Made by a program: the position numbers and the translations under genes | The notes under the pieces: model-generated | The model's database searches: none | Seen by the model: only the letters and a program-made list of their open reading frames with translations | Told to the model about the DNA's origin: nothing | NCBI RefSeq assembly: GCF_958298935.1 | Contig: NC_084935.1 | Coordinates: 9,606,501-9,670,500 of the forward strand | Source: Phragmites australis | Taxonomy: Eukaryota; Streptophyta; Magnoliopsida; Poales; Poaceae | Direction: 5' to 3' | DNA length: 64,000 nt | Shown: positions 35,522-47,508 of the stretch, one piece after another | Numbering within the stretch: the first letter of the stretch is position 1 | How the letters are laid out: each line of letters starts with the position of its first letter

Positions 35522-37881
35522 TTAGTCTTCGACCCTACATTTTTTTAAAAAATTTGGAAGCATGTGAATAGTAACTCTCTCCAATTCGTGTTTCTCCCCA
35601 TAGAAAATAAGTCTTCCACTCAAGTATTCGTCACCAATGCGATTGTGCAAATGTGACTTCACAATTTTCATGACTGAAAAACATCTCTCTAGTGTAGTAA
35701 TTGTCATAGGTAAAACTAATGCAAGCTTCAATAGCCGATAAACCAAAGGATATCAAATATATCTCCTTGTTTCCACTATTTGTTTTTGAGAAAGCACACT
35801 AATAGACTCTATGTAAGAGAATATTGCATTGGCTCGCACATCTTGAACGTAGAGGCTAAGATGATGCTGAAGGTCTCTCAATTCCTCATCATTAAAATCA
35901 TTGGGATAAAGTTTAGCAGGACTCATCGAATGCTCCAAATTAAATTCACTAAATGATGCTCTTGGACTCAAAGCAACAGTGTAGACATGCAACTTAGATG
36001 TTTTCTCATTGAAGTGAGTATCGAGCTCTTGTAGTAGCCAATCAAAGACATCATTGAAACAATCCACTTCATAATGATGTTGGTTGGTAATTCTAGTTTT
36101 TTGATGTGGCTTCTTTAGCACATAATCATCTCCCATTTACAATTTGGAAAGGTCATGCTTGTCACGTAAGGCATAAGCTTTACCTAATACAGATTCCCAA
36201 CCATCCCTCTTAAGCTCACCCAAAGACTTTTGGTTAAGTTGACACATGCAATATGGTATTTACAATATCTTGATATTTCCATTGTAGAATTAATGAAAAG
36301 GAGTTTGTGATTGTTAAACTATCAGCATAAGATGCAAATAGAAGACAAAATCAAATGACTGGAAATAAACTAGCAGACCAAATGCTTGCCTTCTATTTTT
36401 GTCACCCTTGTCTTCTTTTTCTACATATTCTAGCACCTTGATAATTGTTGGGAACAAATCAACCAACCTCTTTCGAGTCTTGTAGTGCGTATTCTAACGA
36501 GTGTCACTGAATCTTTGAAGACTTAGCTCTTGATTTAAACCTATCCCAGTTTTAAGCTGACCACAACCTAAGGCCTTTCTTACATGTTCTTGATTAATAT
36601 CTCAAATCATATCATGTCCTTTCATTTGGAAGATGCACCTACCACATTCAACAAGACAGAAATCATATAAAAAAATTACCAATACATGTATGCTTCCTTA
36701 CAACAGTCACAACAACCAATTGAACTTTGTGGGAAAAACAATGAACATAGTATGATGAGTTGTTTTCTCTCATAATCAATTATTGTAATCCATAAAGTCA
36801 CCTCGCATGTTGCTTGCACCATCATATGCTTGGCCTCTAAGTTGCTTCAAGCTGAGATTATATTTCACAAATAAAGCATCAATGTAAGACTTGAGGGATG
36901 CTGAAGTTGTCTCTTTCACATGGACAAGGGCAACAAACCTTTCTTTGGCAATTCCATATTTATCTATGTATCACAAAACCACCGTCATTTGTTCTTTACC
37001 GGACACATCCCTCAACTCATCAACTAGCAAGCAAAACACATCATTCTCGATTTCTTCAAGAATAGAGTCCAATATTTCCATTGCAAAACAATGAACTATA
37101 TCTTTGTGTATCCTTGGAGAGACCATTATTATTACCTGGAGCATTGTGGGCCACAACCTTGCCTAGTGCTAGATTTTGTTGTGTTGTATATGCAATAAAT
37201 TCCTTGAAATTTTCTTTGTTTAAGGAATCCTTGGACTCATCATGACCCCTAAAAGCCAACCCTTGCTTTAGTAACACTATGGTAGTATCAACTAATCCAT
37301 TTAGACGAGTAGGCAATCTTTTCAACATCACTTTGTCTATTAAGTGCAGCATAGATGTGTTGTTCTTGATTCAACAAGGCATCACAATCTCTTTTTGCTT
37401 GGTTGTGAACATTATTGACATCCCCTACATGCTCCTTTAATCTAATTTTTTTTGTTCCAACTAGACCAACTACTTGTAATAAATGCATCATACCCATCTC
37501 CCTTGTTGTTTGGATCCCTAAACAAGAAACAACAAAAGCAATATGCTTTGTCTTTGGACTCACTATACTCGAGCCAGCTACCAAACTCATCAACCATTTA
37601 ACATTAAACTTTCTACTTTTACCACCAATAGCTATAATTGGAAAATCAGAAGTGCGAGGTTGGCTAGGCCCTGTGTCTAAATACTTGCTCCTTACCAATT
37701 CTTTCTCATTAGGAGGGTACTCCTCTATTGCTCTTTGATTCTTTCTACATGTATCTAATGGAATGTTCAAAAAATTGTGAAATGCAGGACAATTAAATAT
37801 GGAGAGGTTTCTAAAAAGGAAGATCGACACCACCACAAGAAGATAATGTTCCTCCATCACATGATCAGAATGTCGGTCCAC
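35522..37881 (-). pseudogene. Decayed hAT-family transposase (TTF-type / ZMYM1-like)
   Basis: Minus-strand pieces in several frames line up in protein order. At 37881-37288 is a TTF-type N-terminal part with YLDTGPSQPRTSDFP and GGKSRKFNVKWL. At 37352-36971 is DIVHCFAMEILDSILEEI with NDVFCLLVDELRDVSGKEQ. At 36136-35753 is a late catalytic-region piece. At 35746-35522 is the hAT C-terminal dimerisation motif (LALVLPMTITTLERCFSVMKIVK). Frameshifts and stops separate them, so no full transposase can be made. No terminal inverted repeats were found with confidence. Confidence 0.8.
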
Positions 37882-37997
37882 CTCAAGGTCCTAATCCCAC
37901 ATCACACGATCAGAATGTTGCTCCACCTCAAGGTCCTAATCCCCCGTTAAATGATCAGAATCTAGCAATTGGTGGTAAAAGTAGAAAGCAATTGGAT

Positions 37998-38135
37998 CCC
38001 TAAACAAGAAACAACAAAAGCAATATGCTTTGTCTTTGGACTCACTATACTCGAGCCAGCTACCAAACTCCAATATGCTTTGTCTTTGGACTCACTATAC
38101 TCGAGCCAGCTACCAAACTCATCAACCATTTGCAT
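37998..38135. repeat. Duplicated hAT segment with internal 50-bp tandem copy
   Basis: About 90 bases (ggatccctaaacaagaaaca onward) repeat the hAT pseudogene at 37511-37600 with no visible difference. Within the copy, a 50-bp unit starting caatatgctttgtctttgga occurs twice in a row (38021-38070, 38071-38120). The identity suggests a recent rearrangement. Confidence 0.85.
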
Positions 38136-38699
38136 TGGTCATCATCACAAACTAGTTTGGCACATCAAATTCAACGTCAGATTGCACACATCTTTAAATC
38201 TAGCAACACGGCAGCAGGCAACAAGAGGCTGATGCTCTCCAACTCCAAATCATGGTGATGACCAATGCAGCTCCAGCACAAACCGGTCAGGGAACTTGAG
38301 GCAAATTGTGTTTGAATTTCACAAATCGGTGGCAAAACTGAGGCATAGAAACGATATCAAGTCAGTAATAGTCTTTGCAATTGGGTGTATGAGGTATATA
38401 TGATGGAAAACTGTACGTAGGTGTGAAATTGTAGATATGACAATGCTTCTTGATCTGTGAAAGAAACAAAATTGTATCAGTGGTATGATTACAAAGTGAC
38501 GACAAAAGTACAATTCAAATGCTTGTTAGCTTCACCTCTTCTCTCTGGCTAGAGTTTGTTTGCTTGACTTCCTTCAGCATGACTTGCACCTAGTTCCTTA
38601 TTTCTCTATTCTCATGCAAAGAATGTTAAAAATTACAAGCTGTTCAGAATAGAAAAATGGTGTAGGTTATTGGAAAGATATATACACATTATGAAGCTA

Positions 38700-39200
38700 A
38701 GATGGAATCCACACTAAACCCAACTACTTGCATTGTAGCTCATCTCCGACAAGCGCCTAGGCTAGACGGCCAGGCGACAGGTGCTCGGAGGGCAATTGGG
38801 ATGGTCTATTGGCCTGGCCAGCTACATGGTTGGGGCTACAGTGGTGCAGCCTGCAGGGGATGAGCGGAGCGTGGGTCGGCGGGAGGCCGTTGGGTTATGC
38901 ACAACGCTGCAGGCTTGCAGCCGTCCGCCGACTCACCGAGGGCGCGCGCGGCTGCCGTGGTCCGCCAAGTCACTGAGGGCGACATTCGTGTCCGCCTACG
39001 GTCCACCGAGGTGCCGAGAAGGAGGTCGAGTGGTCAACGCAGCCGAGCAGGACTGCAGGAGGTCGGGTGGTCAACGGTGGCCTGTGGGCGGTCGCCACTC
39101 GCCAGGGTAGGAGACGAGACGATGGAGTATCAACGGATTGGCTATTGAGGATGTCAGGGGGTGGTGGGCTGAACCGGACTAATTATCGCCACTCTCCAGC
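38700..39200. other. GC-rich stretch upstream of copia element, unrecognised
   Basis: 38740-39130 is GC-rich with a 109-aa + frame (38781) and an 83-aa overlapping frame. Neither shows a domain. It may be part of another element or an eroded exon. No function is inferred. Confidence 0.2.
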
Positions 39201-42104
39201 AACATGTATTGAGCTATCGCTATTTTTTTAAGTTTCGATCGCACACACAGCGTGTTAGATCTTAAACATCATCTTAGAGATTCATGATTACTAGCTCTAA
39301 AATATAAACTCCCTAAGAGTAGAAGCGTGATCAACATACCCGATCTGATCACAGCCATGAAGTGAAGGTCTGTTGGTGTAGAGCCACGACAAGAATCGGT
39401 TCTAGTAGCGTCATAGTGTAGTGCCGACCATCGACATGGACTCGTGTAGTTGACGTAGCGATCGCCGGCGTGAAGTAGAGCTCGGTGAAGTTGTGGCAGT
39501 GACAGTCTTCACTCCGTTACGGTGCAACGTGAAGATTGGATACCGTGGGGATTTTGGGGTGAGCTAAACTTCACGGGAATCTTAATCCCGTGAGGTGCCA
39601 GACTCCCCTATATATATGTGCATCATGTGGAACGGGATCTCAACCATCTGTTGGTTGGCCCTGGATCAAGGCGTGTGGGTGGAGTGGGGCTCCTATTTTC
39701 TCTTGGTCCATTTGGTTAGGATACGTTATAGTGAGCCGAGATCATATCTAACATTTTTCCTCTTGATTATAAGTCTAACATCATAAGCCCACTCTTAATG
39801 AATATGCACACCAAGGCAAAGCGTTACTGCGGCTAATGAAATGTCACTGAAACCCAAGTACCTATAGCATACTACAACATCTTGAAATAAAAATTTGTTA
39901 CGCTTAATGGGAGTTGGTTTGATTTATAGTCCTTTTATCTAGAATAATAGGCTTTCCAATAACCTCATACTAGTAATATGATCACAAAAGATATTGGGTG
40001 ATAAGTCTTTAGTGAGCGGATATGCAAGTATTGACTTAGTATTTATATGCTTGACGCTAATAGTTTGATCTGGATTCTATCTTCACAACATGATACTTAA
40101 TGTCGATGTGTTTGGTAACACTACTCGACTTGCTGTTACTCATATAGAAATGATGGCTGCCACTCTTAGTAAGTAGTTTTGAAATGATGGCTGCCACTCT
40201 TAGTATTGAGATAAAGTTCTTTAGCCATACAGTCTGTCCAGTAGCCTTATCACATGCTACAAACTCAGCTTGCATCATTGACGATGACGTAAGTATCTGT
40301 TTGGAGCTTTTTCATGAGATAGCTCCTCCGGCGAGGGTGAACATATAACTTAACATAGATTTCTTAGTATCCACACACCCCGTAAAGTTTACATCTGAAT
40401 AATCAACAACTTCAGGGTTATTGAATTTTCTAAATGTTTAGAACCTTACAAATAGCGAATGACTTTCTTAACGGCTCTCCAGTGATCTGGTCCTAGATTT
40501 GACTAGTATCTTCCAAGCATCCCAGTTATGAAAGCTAAATCATGACGCGTACATACTTGAGAATATATAATACTTCTGACAACTGAAGCATAAGGAACCG
40601 ACTACATCTGATTACCTTTATATTGGTTCCTCGGATATTGAAATGTCATAAACTTATCGCCCTTAACAATAAGAACAAACGAGATAGAGCACTTATGCAT
40701 ATTATGCTTCTTCAGTACTCTGCCAATGTATGCCTTTTGAGACAAACACAATACTCCTTTCTCAATACCAAGAACGTGAGAAGCTTCACTAAGATCCTTC
40801 ATATCAAAATTAGAGAAAATAAATCTCTTGGTCTTCAAACAACATATCCTTATCACTGCTGGCCAATAAAATACCGTCCACATAAAGAACTAAGATGGTG
40901 TATTTCTCCCTTTAAACTTTACATAAATGTAGTTATCAACTTCATTTTTTTAAAGCTAAAATTCCTTATGACTTTATCAAACTTGAGATACCACTGTCTA
41001 GATGCTTCCTTTAGACCATATATTGATTTCTTAAGCCAACATCTCATATGTTCCTTACCTTCCATGATAAAATCTTTCTGTTGAGCCATGTAAATATTTT
41101 CTTCCAAGTCACTATTAAGGAATGACATCTTCACGTCTATTTGACATAGTTCTAAATCATAATTAGCCACAAGTGCCATAATAATTCTAAAAAAAATCTT
41201 TAGTTGATACAGGAGAGAATGTTTCATTATAATCATTCCCTTCTCTTTGTGGAAGCCTTTTGCTACGAGCCTTACTTTGAACCTTTCGATGTTTCTCTTA
41301 GAGTAATGCTTGGTTTTGTAAACTCATTTACAACTTACTGTTTTGGCTCCGTCAAGAATTTCTACTAGGTCCCATACATTCATGGCATTAAACCATTCAT
41401 GCGAATGCTCACTCATCATAGCCTCTTTATACGAGTTGGGATCTTTTGCCTTCCCTGTATCATTAACATCCTCATTCATGTAGACAACATAATCGTTCGA
41501 GATGTTAGGTCTCCTGTCATGTTGTGATCTCTTGATTGTTCATTAGGTACTGCAGGACCAGGACTAGGTACTGTAGGAGATTGCTGAGGTTCATTGTTAG
41601 GTGCATCATTAGAAATTTTAGAAATCTCAACAAGGGGTGCACTAATATTATTTTCTACTGAAGGTGCAACTACCTAGGGGCACATGGACGTAAGTCTCTT
41701 GGATTAGTGGTGCGGGAACGTAAACCCGCTTCTCCTCAAGATCAATTTCCTGGGCCCTAGCCCTCTGTTCTCCAAGAACATATTATATCTTGTTTTTATA
41801 AATTTAGTGATTCTATCTGGATATTAAAAATGATACCCCCTTAGATCTTTCGGGATACCTAATAAAGTGGCAACTGATTGTCTTATGATCTAATTTTTCA
41901 ATATACAAATTAAATATTTTAACTTCAATAGGATAGCCCCACATGTTTGAGTACTTCAAATTCAATTTCCTCTAAGTCCATAATTCATAAGGTGTTTTGG
42001 GAACTAATTTACTGGAAACCTGATTTAGAATGTATACAGCCGTCTTAAGTGCTTACATCCATAGTCCAACTGGTAAACTAGAATAGCTAAGCATACTCTG
42101 CATC

Positions 42105-42876
42105 CACTAGTAGAAAAATGATTTGTACAGACAGTTTGTATACCCCGTGTGTGATACTTTTTTGAACCGTTTGTGAAAAAGAGTCTGTATAAATCATTTG
42201 TATAGAACCGTCTATTCAAATCATTTGTACATACAACTCATTGTTGTAACCATCTATACTAAGTTTTCTAAAGCTAAAAAAAAAATCTAAAATATATTTT
42301 TCCTACCCACACCAGCCCTCTATATTATTATGTAGGTGTGGTCGCAAGTCACACGATTTTTCACGGAGTCGAACTCATAACATCTAAGCTCACGTGAACC
42401 TTCCTTACCGTTTTAGCTGTCGTTCATTGTTGACCATTGTATGAAAATAATCTATATAAGATATATGCTTAAAACGAGTGGAACATTATTATTATAAAAG
42501 GTTTTAAACTTAGAACTGTCTGTATTATTCCTTTTTTACAGACAGTTCTAATTTGAAACTATATATACTATTATTGCCAATAATACAGATAGTTCTAGTT
42601 TAGAACCGTCTGTACTAATCCTTTCTTACAGACGGTTCCAAATTAGAACCGTCTGTAAAAAAAGATATAGGCGGTTCTAAACTAGAAACATATGTACTAT
42701 TAGTGTAGACGGTTGTAGTATATAACCGTCTGTACTGTAGCGTCCCGCTTTGTTGCAGCTGCTCATTGCTATTTTCTCAGACTGTTCTAGTTTGGAGTCG
42801 GTGGTACTATTTGTATAAGTGGCTCCATAGATCTGTTTGTATAGGGGCGTCACACTAAATGAATTTTGTAGTAGTG
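42105..42876. mobile_element. Non-autonomous CACTA element nested in copia pol, 772 bp
   Basis: The ends cactagtagaaaaa and the complement of ttttgtagtagtg are CACTA-type termini, flanked by a perfect 3-bp duplication atc (42102-42104, 42877-42879). Subterminal repeats of tagaaccgtctgta in both directions fill 42480-42740. There is no ORF. It interrupts the copia integrase-to-RT region, so it inserted after the retrotransposon. A tRNA-like segment lies at 42357-42426. Confidence 0.85.
42357..42426 (-). ncRNA. tRNA-like segment inside nested CACTA element
   Basis: On the minus strand, cagctaaaacggtaagg (42403-42419) resembles the A box and gagttcgactccg (42364-42376) is a good B box, 26 bases apart. 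The rest does not fold as a tRNA. It matches the layout of the segment at 13041-13112. Confidence 0.4.
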
Positions 42877-43369
42877 ATCATATCCATAAGTGTGCGGTTA
42901 CATTTCTCAGTTACCCTGTTCTACTGAGGTTTAGCAGGTGTAGAATATTATGCTACTATGCTATTTTCTTAAAGGAATCTGACGAAGGGACCGGAATTTG
43001 CCAGTAATATTTCCCCATCGATCCAATCTTACTACCTTAATCTTTAGATAGATTGTGCTGATTTTCCACTTTAACCTTGAATGAATCGATTTTTTTGAGA
43101 GACTCAGATCGATCCTTAATAGGGAAGATATATCCATTATGTAAGAAATTATCAGTGAAGTTAATGAAAGAATCAAAACCATCTACCGATATGACGGAAA
43201 AAAGACTGCAAATATCTGTATGAATTAATTCTAAAAGTCTTGTGTTTTGAGTGACTCCTTTCTTTATTTACCTAACGTATTTAACTTTAATACAATATAT
43301 ATAGTAATCAGAGTGGAAGAAGTAAGGTTAAAGATCAAATAAGACGATCCATTTCTCCTTCAAAATATG

Positions 43370-44230
43370 ACCCAAACGACAATACTTCCTTGTCTCCGGC
43401 CCTTCTTGATCATCTCCGCCCAGATCCGCATATCGCCGGGCTCCGGAGCTCCATGGCAGCAGCCGCGGAGCACCTCAGCGCGGAGATCCTTGGAGCACTC
43501 ATCCATGCCTTTGGGTCGGGCTCCAGCAGGCCCCTCGCCGATGACCCGTCCCGACCTCCAACGACTCACTCCGCGGTGGGAGTTGTGATGTTTGAGTAAA
43601 ATCTCCATTTTTGTTCTCATGTGTGAAAAGGATTGCTCTTGCCAATCTTTGAGCAAAATCGTTCCATTCAAATTTGTTCTTGTGCTTTCTCGGCGGATTA
43701 GCTAGTAATCGATCTGTAGCTCGCATCCTATGCTTCGTGCCCTTCAATCTGCTATATGCGGCGGCGGAGGGAGCTAAGCAGGTGAGGAAATTGCTGTATA
43801 GATCGAGCAGCTCACCGATGGGGATGGAGCAGCCAGCCCATATCCTGGCCTTCTCCTCTCGCCGTTGTTCATGGAGTGGAAACAAGCAGGTCGCCGGCAG
43901 GTGTCATACATGCTCATGCAATTTGGATTTAGATTTCTGCATGCGTGCAACCAAACATTAACAGGAGGGATGCCCAGGGTTGGGCTCGCCGTGCTTGGGG
44001 AAAGCCAGATTTCGGTCCCCATCGAATCTTGGATCTCCATCGGGGCTAGCGTGGTTTTTGCACCTGGTTTGGTTTTCGGATCTAAGAAATGTTTCGGATT
44101 TTGGGTTGGGAGCGTTTTTGCTCCACCCGATCTGTTTCGGATTTTGGGTTGGAAGCGTTTTTCTCCACCCGATCTGTTTCGGATTTTAGGTTGGGAGCGT
44201 TTTTGCTCCACCCGATCTTGACCTGACCGT
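43370..44230 (+). other. Coding-like insertion near the copia 5' LTR, unrecognised
   Basis: GC-rich sequence with short overlapping frames, including 43390-43599 (69 aa with SSMAAAAEHLSAEILGALI) and 43674-43961. It replaces sequence expected between copia integrase and the right LTR, so it looks like an acquired fragment. I recognise no domain. It ends in the 43-bp minisatellite. Confidence 0.3.
44093..44218. repeat. 43-bp minisatellite, three copies
   Basis: The unit gtttcggattttgggttggg followed by agcgtttttgctccacccgatct occurs three times in a row with only a few differences. It generates a periodic reading frame that is not a gene. Confidence 0.9.
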
Positions 44231-45234
44231 TGCCATCTTTATATGCTTTGTTGCGATACACCGTGAAAGGACCGGATCTTATAGAAATATCTTATAAAAA
44301 TTTTAGAATGAACCTAAACTTCACGAGAACCTTAATCCCATAAGGTACCATGCTCCCCTATATATGTGCGCCTTGCAGAAAGAGACCGCAACTATGTATT
44401 GGAGTGAGGCTCACTTTTCGTTTGGTCCATTTGGTTAGGATAGTTAGAGTGAGCGGAGATCATATCTAACACAGCGCACCACACTCACGCATTATCTTTA
44501 TTTAGATTTAGACAAAGTCGTTGGGTTACCAGTAGGAAGAAGTCCTGCTTCTGATTGGTTGCCTGTTCTTCGGGGTACATTGGTGAGCTGTGGTACTCCT
44601 TCCACCATGCAGAGCTCTCAAAGATGCTGCGGATATATGGTGTCACCTCCTATAAAAGGAATCTCATGAACACCGAACAGTCAAATTTCATTAGATGACG
44701 GCTCATGAAATTACTAATAAATAAGCCACATATATAAACTAGAACATTGTCGATCAATCCTGGGTATGAATTAATCACTTGTAAAAAATCATGTCCGGAT
44801 TATGCTTCTCCACGAGGCCGCGGATGGCTTGCATCCTCTTGTAGACCACAACATCCTCCCGGGACTGAACATTGTAGGTCATTAGCTTGATCTCCTAGCT
44901 TCTTGAGTCCCCTCTGCAGATCGATTTGCAGCTCGCCGACGGAAGACAGAGGCCAAAGATCATATTAATACACTGTTCAGGTAATTAGGTGTTTAGGTTC
45001 AGTAATCAATCTTGTTTATAGTTTTCCTGGAAAGAAATCCTGTTTTCAGTACTTACAGGCACTGCCAGGCCCCAGCCAGCAAAGGCTCACCAAGCTTGCA
45101 GCCCAGCCGGCAGCGGCCTAGCGCGTGGCCCATCCAGCAAAAACACGGCCAGCGAAGCATATCGTTCGATTGTCGCTCGAGGGAATTCCTATAGGTAGCT
45201 CGTCCTTAAAGTGCTTACCCATGCTGAGGCGGTA

Positions 45235-45415
45235 TTGAACCGAAGCAAATTTATAAGATTCGGTTATATAAAAGATATATTTTTTATTATGATACATATC
45301 TATTTTCTCTTTCTCAGTTCAACCGTTAGATTAGGAATTGGATGGTGTAGATAGAGTCTCAAGAGAATCTCTTTAATATGATCCTATAAAATTTACTTCC
45401 TGATTGAATATTCAC
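45235..45415. mobile_element. MITE family copy A (palindromic, unnamed)
   Basis: The outer arms aaatttataagattcgg and (complement) aaattttataggatcat match each other and also match the copies at 53185-53370 and 56350-56530. The shared core has gatacatatctattttct followed by a ttctcagttcaaccgttaga-like block. It has no coding capacity. The superfamily is not clear. Sequence from 45420 to 46120 holds no recognised gene. Confidence 0.55.
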
Positions 45416-46288
45416 ACATGCTTCCTCCTCCTTCCTGTCTTCCCGAGTGCAGCTTGATGCTCCCTTCTTCTAATGATTAGGGTTAGGGTTGGGAGGTTTG
45501 GGACCCTCTAGTGGCGAGCTTGTCGTCTCCAGCGAGATTAGGGTTCAGTTAGAGTTTTAGGTTGTGGAGTTGGTCTAGGGTTAGGGTTTCATAGGCACTG
45601 GTCCTAGAGGGAATGCCGGTGAGGTCATCCGACCCGACGGTAGTAGCGGGCGGCAGGCAAGACAACAAGACGGAGGATGGCGTCGCGGTGGTGGTAGCAG
45701 ACGAGGTAGAAGGCGGCATGGGGTTGGGGAAGAAGAGAAGTTAGGCTAGTAGCAGATACAAAGGGTAGTTCAGTAGGTCTAGAACTACTCTGAAATTTAT
45801 CTTAAATTTAATTTAGTATGTGATCTAACCCACGGTTCGTCTAAAGAAAAAAAATATATAATCAGATACCTACCCAACGCTCTGGCACTGGGTCTGCCGC
45901 TGAGTTAGGCCAAGGGCAGATTAATTCATGCAAGCTGCGTGCCATGCTAACCATAAACTCGGTCCGGTCAAAACTACGCGAGCAATTGCAACTTGGTAAT
46001 TTTGTATGTAATTAATCCCCTTTCTCTAATACAATTTGCCTTAGTTGAATAGCTTCATGTGCCATTGGGCTGTTATGTACGTCATTCTTGATTCTTGTAC
46101 ATGTAATGTTCTCATTTACGTGATTGTCTTTTCTTTGGATTGAACTTCTATCTTCTGACCCAATCTCCTCCGCGCACTCCTTGCGGCACCTGCATCAAGA
46201 AGTCTGGCCATGTTGCAACCGTGGAGTTGAGGGTAGGGAAAGAGATGTGGGGAGCCGGTGCTGCTGGGCCTGCAACATCGACGGGAGA

Positions 46289-47110
46289 CACTACATTAAA
46301 ACATCTCATCGGTTTAAAATCATCATCAGTAACGAGATAGTCACTGATTATCAGTATCGGGTATAGAACCAGTACTAAAAATCACTATCAATGAGTATCG
46401 GGTATGGAACCAGCACTGAAAATCACTATCAATGTCGGTTGGTGGCTCCAACCGACACTGATAGTCGATCTCGATTCAACATTTTTCGGACTAAAAAAAG
46501 TTCCAATTTTTTTTTCACGACCAGAGACAACCTACCCGACTATGCCCAATATGCACAAAATCACGTGATATTCGCTCGCATACAGTAACAAAGACTCAAA
46601 CTCAAGACCTTACAGTCTGTTCGTACGCATGACCTCTCTAACCATCTCAGTTATCGTCTGTTCGTGAGTATAGTAGCAAAATAAATCCTTTTGACATCTT
46701 CAAACATTTGAATAGCTATTTGGATATCTAAATGATCTCAAATAAAAAATAATCAACTACAAAGTTTCAGATCTCGTCGAGATCTACAATTTTCATATAA
46801 AGTTTTTTCCTATCCGACTCCGTGTGAAAAAGTTATGAATTTTTTAATGTGAGCTGTAATTGACAACTGCTGTAACTTTATTATAATTATTTGGGCATTT
46901 AAATGACCTCAAATTAAAAAGTTTTCAACTATAAAGTTGTAGATCTCGTCGAGAGCTATAATTTTCATACAAAGTTTTTCCCCATTCAACTTTATATGAA
47001 AAAGTTATGAATTTTTTAAGATGAGCTGTGACAGTAATAATTATCAGTGCCGGTTCGTGGCAAGAACCGGCACTGATACAGCCGGTTCTAGCCAACTATC
47101 AGTGTCGGTT
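46289..47110. mobile_element. CACTA-like element with AACCGGCACTGAT subterminal repeats
   Basis: The left end cactacattaaaacatc is CACTA-like. Both sides carry repeats such as tatcagtgtcggtt and aaccggcactgata in both directions. A near-duplicate inner block (aaagtttcagatctcgtcgag at 46760 and aaagttgtagatctcgtcgag at 46940) repeats about 180 bp. The right terminus is not clear, so the end given is approximate. There is no ORF. A tRNA-like segment lies at 46588-46664. Flanking sequence at 46130-46288 and 47115-47230 is more coding-like, with a + strand MALQLAALKEVPMKMNEMER-type frame I cannot identify. Confidence 0.6.
46588..46664 (-). ncRNA. tRNA-like segment inside third CACTA-like element
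   Basis: On the minus strand, taactgagatggttagag (46636-46653) fits the A box and ttgagtttgagtctt (46591-46605) is a weakened B box, about 30 bases apart. It is the most degraded of the three tRNA-like segments. Confidence 0.35.
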
Positions 47111-47508
47111 CTTATCTCGAGGAAGTGAGCAACCAGAATGCAGATGCAGGGTACAAAGTATAAGCTTTATATGCCATGGCGTTGCAACTGGCTGCTCTGA
47201 AAGAGGTGCCCATGAAGATGAATGAAATGGAAAGGAGTCTGAACCACTTTAAGATAATGACGTTTGTGCTTATACTTGGTATGTAGGATATAAGGCTTCC
47301 CAGATGTAACATGCAGTGTAATGTTAAATCTTGATACAATGAGAAATAAATGGAATTGATAGGTACTTCAACATATCAGGTTTTATTGTTTAAAGAAAAT
47401 ACTATATAGTACTTAAACGACACATATATGTTGAACATAACACAAAGTACTTGAACAAACCACACACTCGAACTTAACCATCATATGTCTCATAGTAGTG
47501 CAGCAAAA

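Larger units (their letters stand above)
40057..43182 (-). pseudogene. Copia pol remnants: integrase, reverse transcriptase, RNase H
   Basis: Recognisable copia motifs include VTEKCNRT-like integrase sequence near 42900 and, in the reverse transcriptase, ALVANYDLELCQIDVKMSFLN and KKSIYGLKEASRQWYLKFD (41236-40919). The polymerase box reads LYVDGILLAS instead of the usual YVDD (near 40870-40910). RNase H shows QAEFVACDKATGQTVWLKN and later TKHIDIKYHVVK (40278-40057). Stops and frameshifts break the frame and an insertion splits it at 42105-42876. A 50-bp duplicated block (gaaatgatggctgccactct at 40147 and 40183) adds a further break. Confidence 0.85.
39253..44471 (-). mobile_element. Decayed Ty1/copia retrotransposon, minus strand
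   Basis: The outer ends are tgttagatct at 39253 and atatctaaca at 44471, with a perfect 5-bp target duplication cagcg on both sides (39248-39252, 44472-44476). The left LTR is 39253-39753, followed by a purine-rich tract on the minus strand. The right LTR is recognisable only for its outer ~170 bp (from about 44305). Between are minus-strand pol pieces in order: integrase C-terminal region (about 43180-42890), reverse transcriptase (about 41240-40600) and RNase H (about 40280-40057). No gag is visible, and the part next to the right LTR is replaced by unrelated sequence. Confidence 0.85.

Noticed and set aside
43980..44221. Repeat-containing small protein with FWVGSVF units
   Set aside because: It is the translation of the 43-bp minisatellite, whose length is not a multiple of three, so the frame changes each unit.
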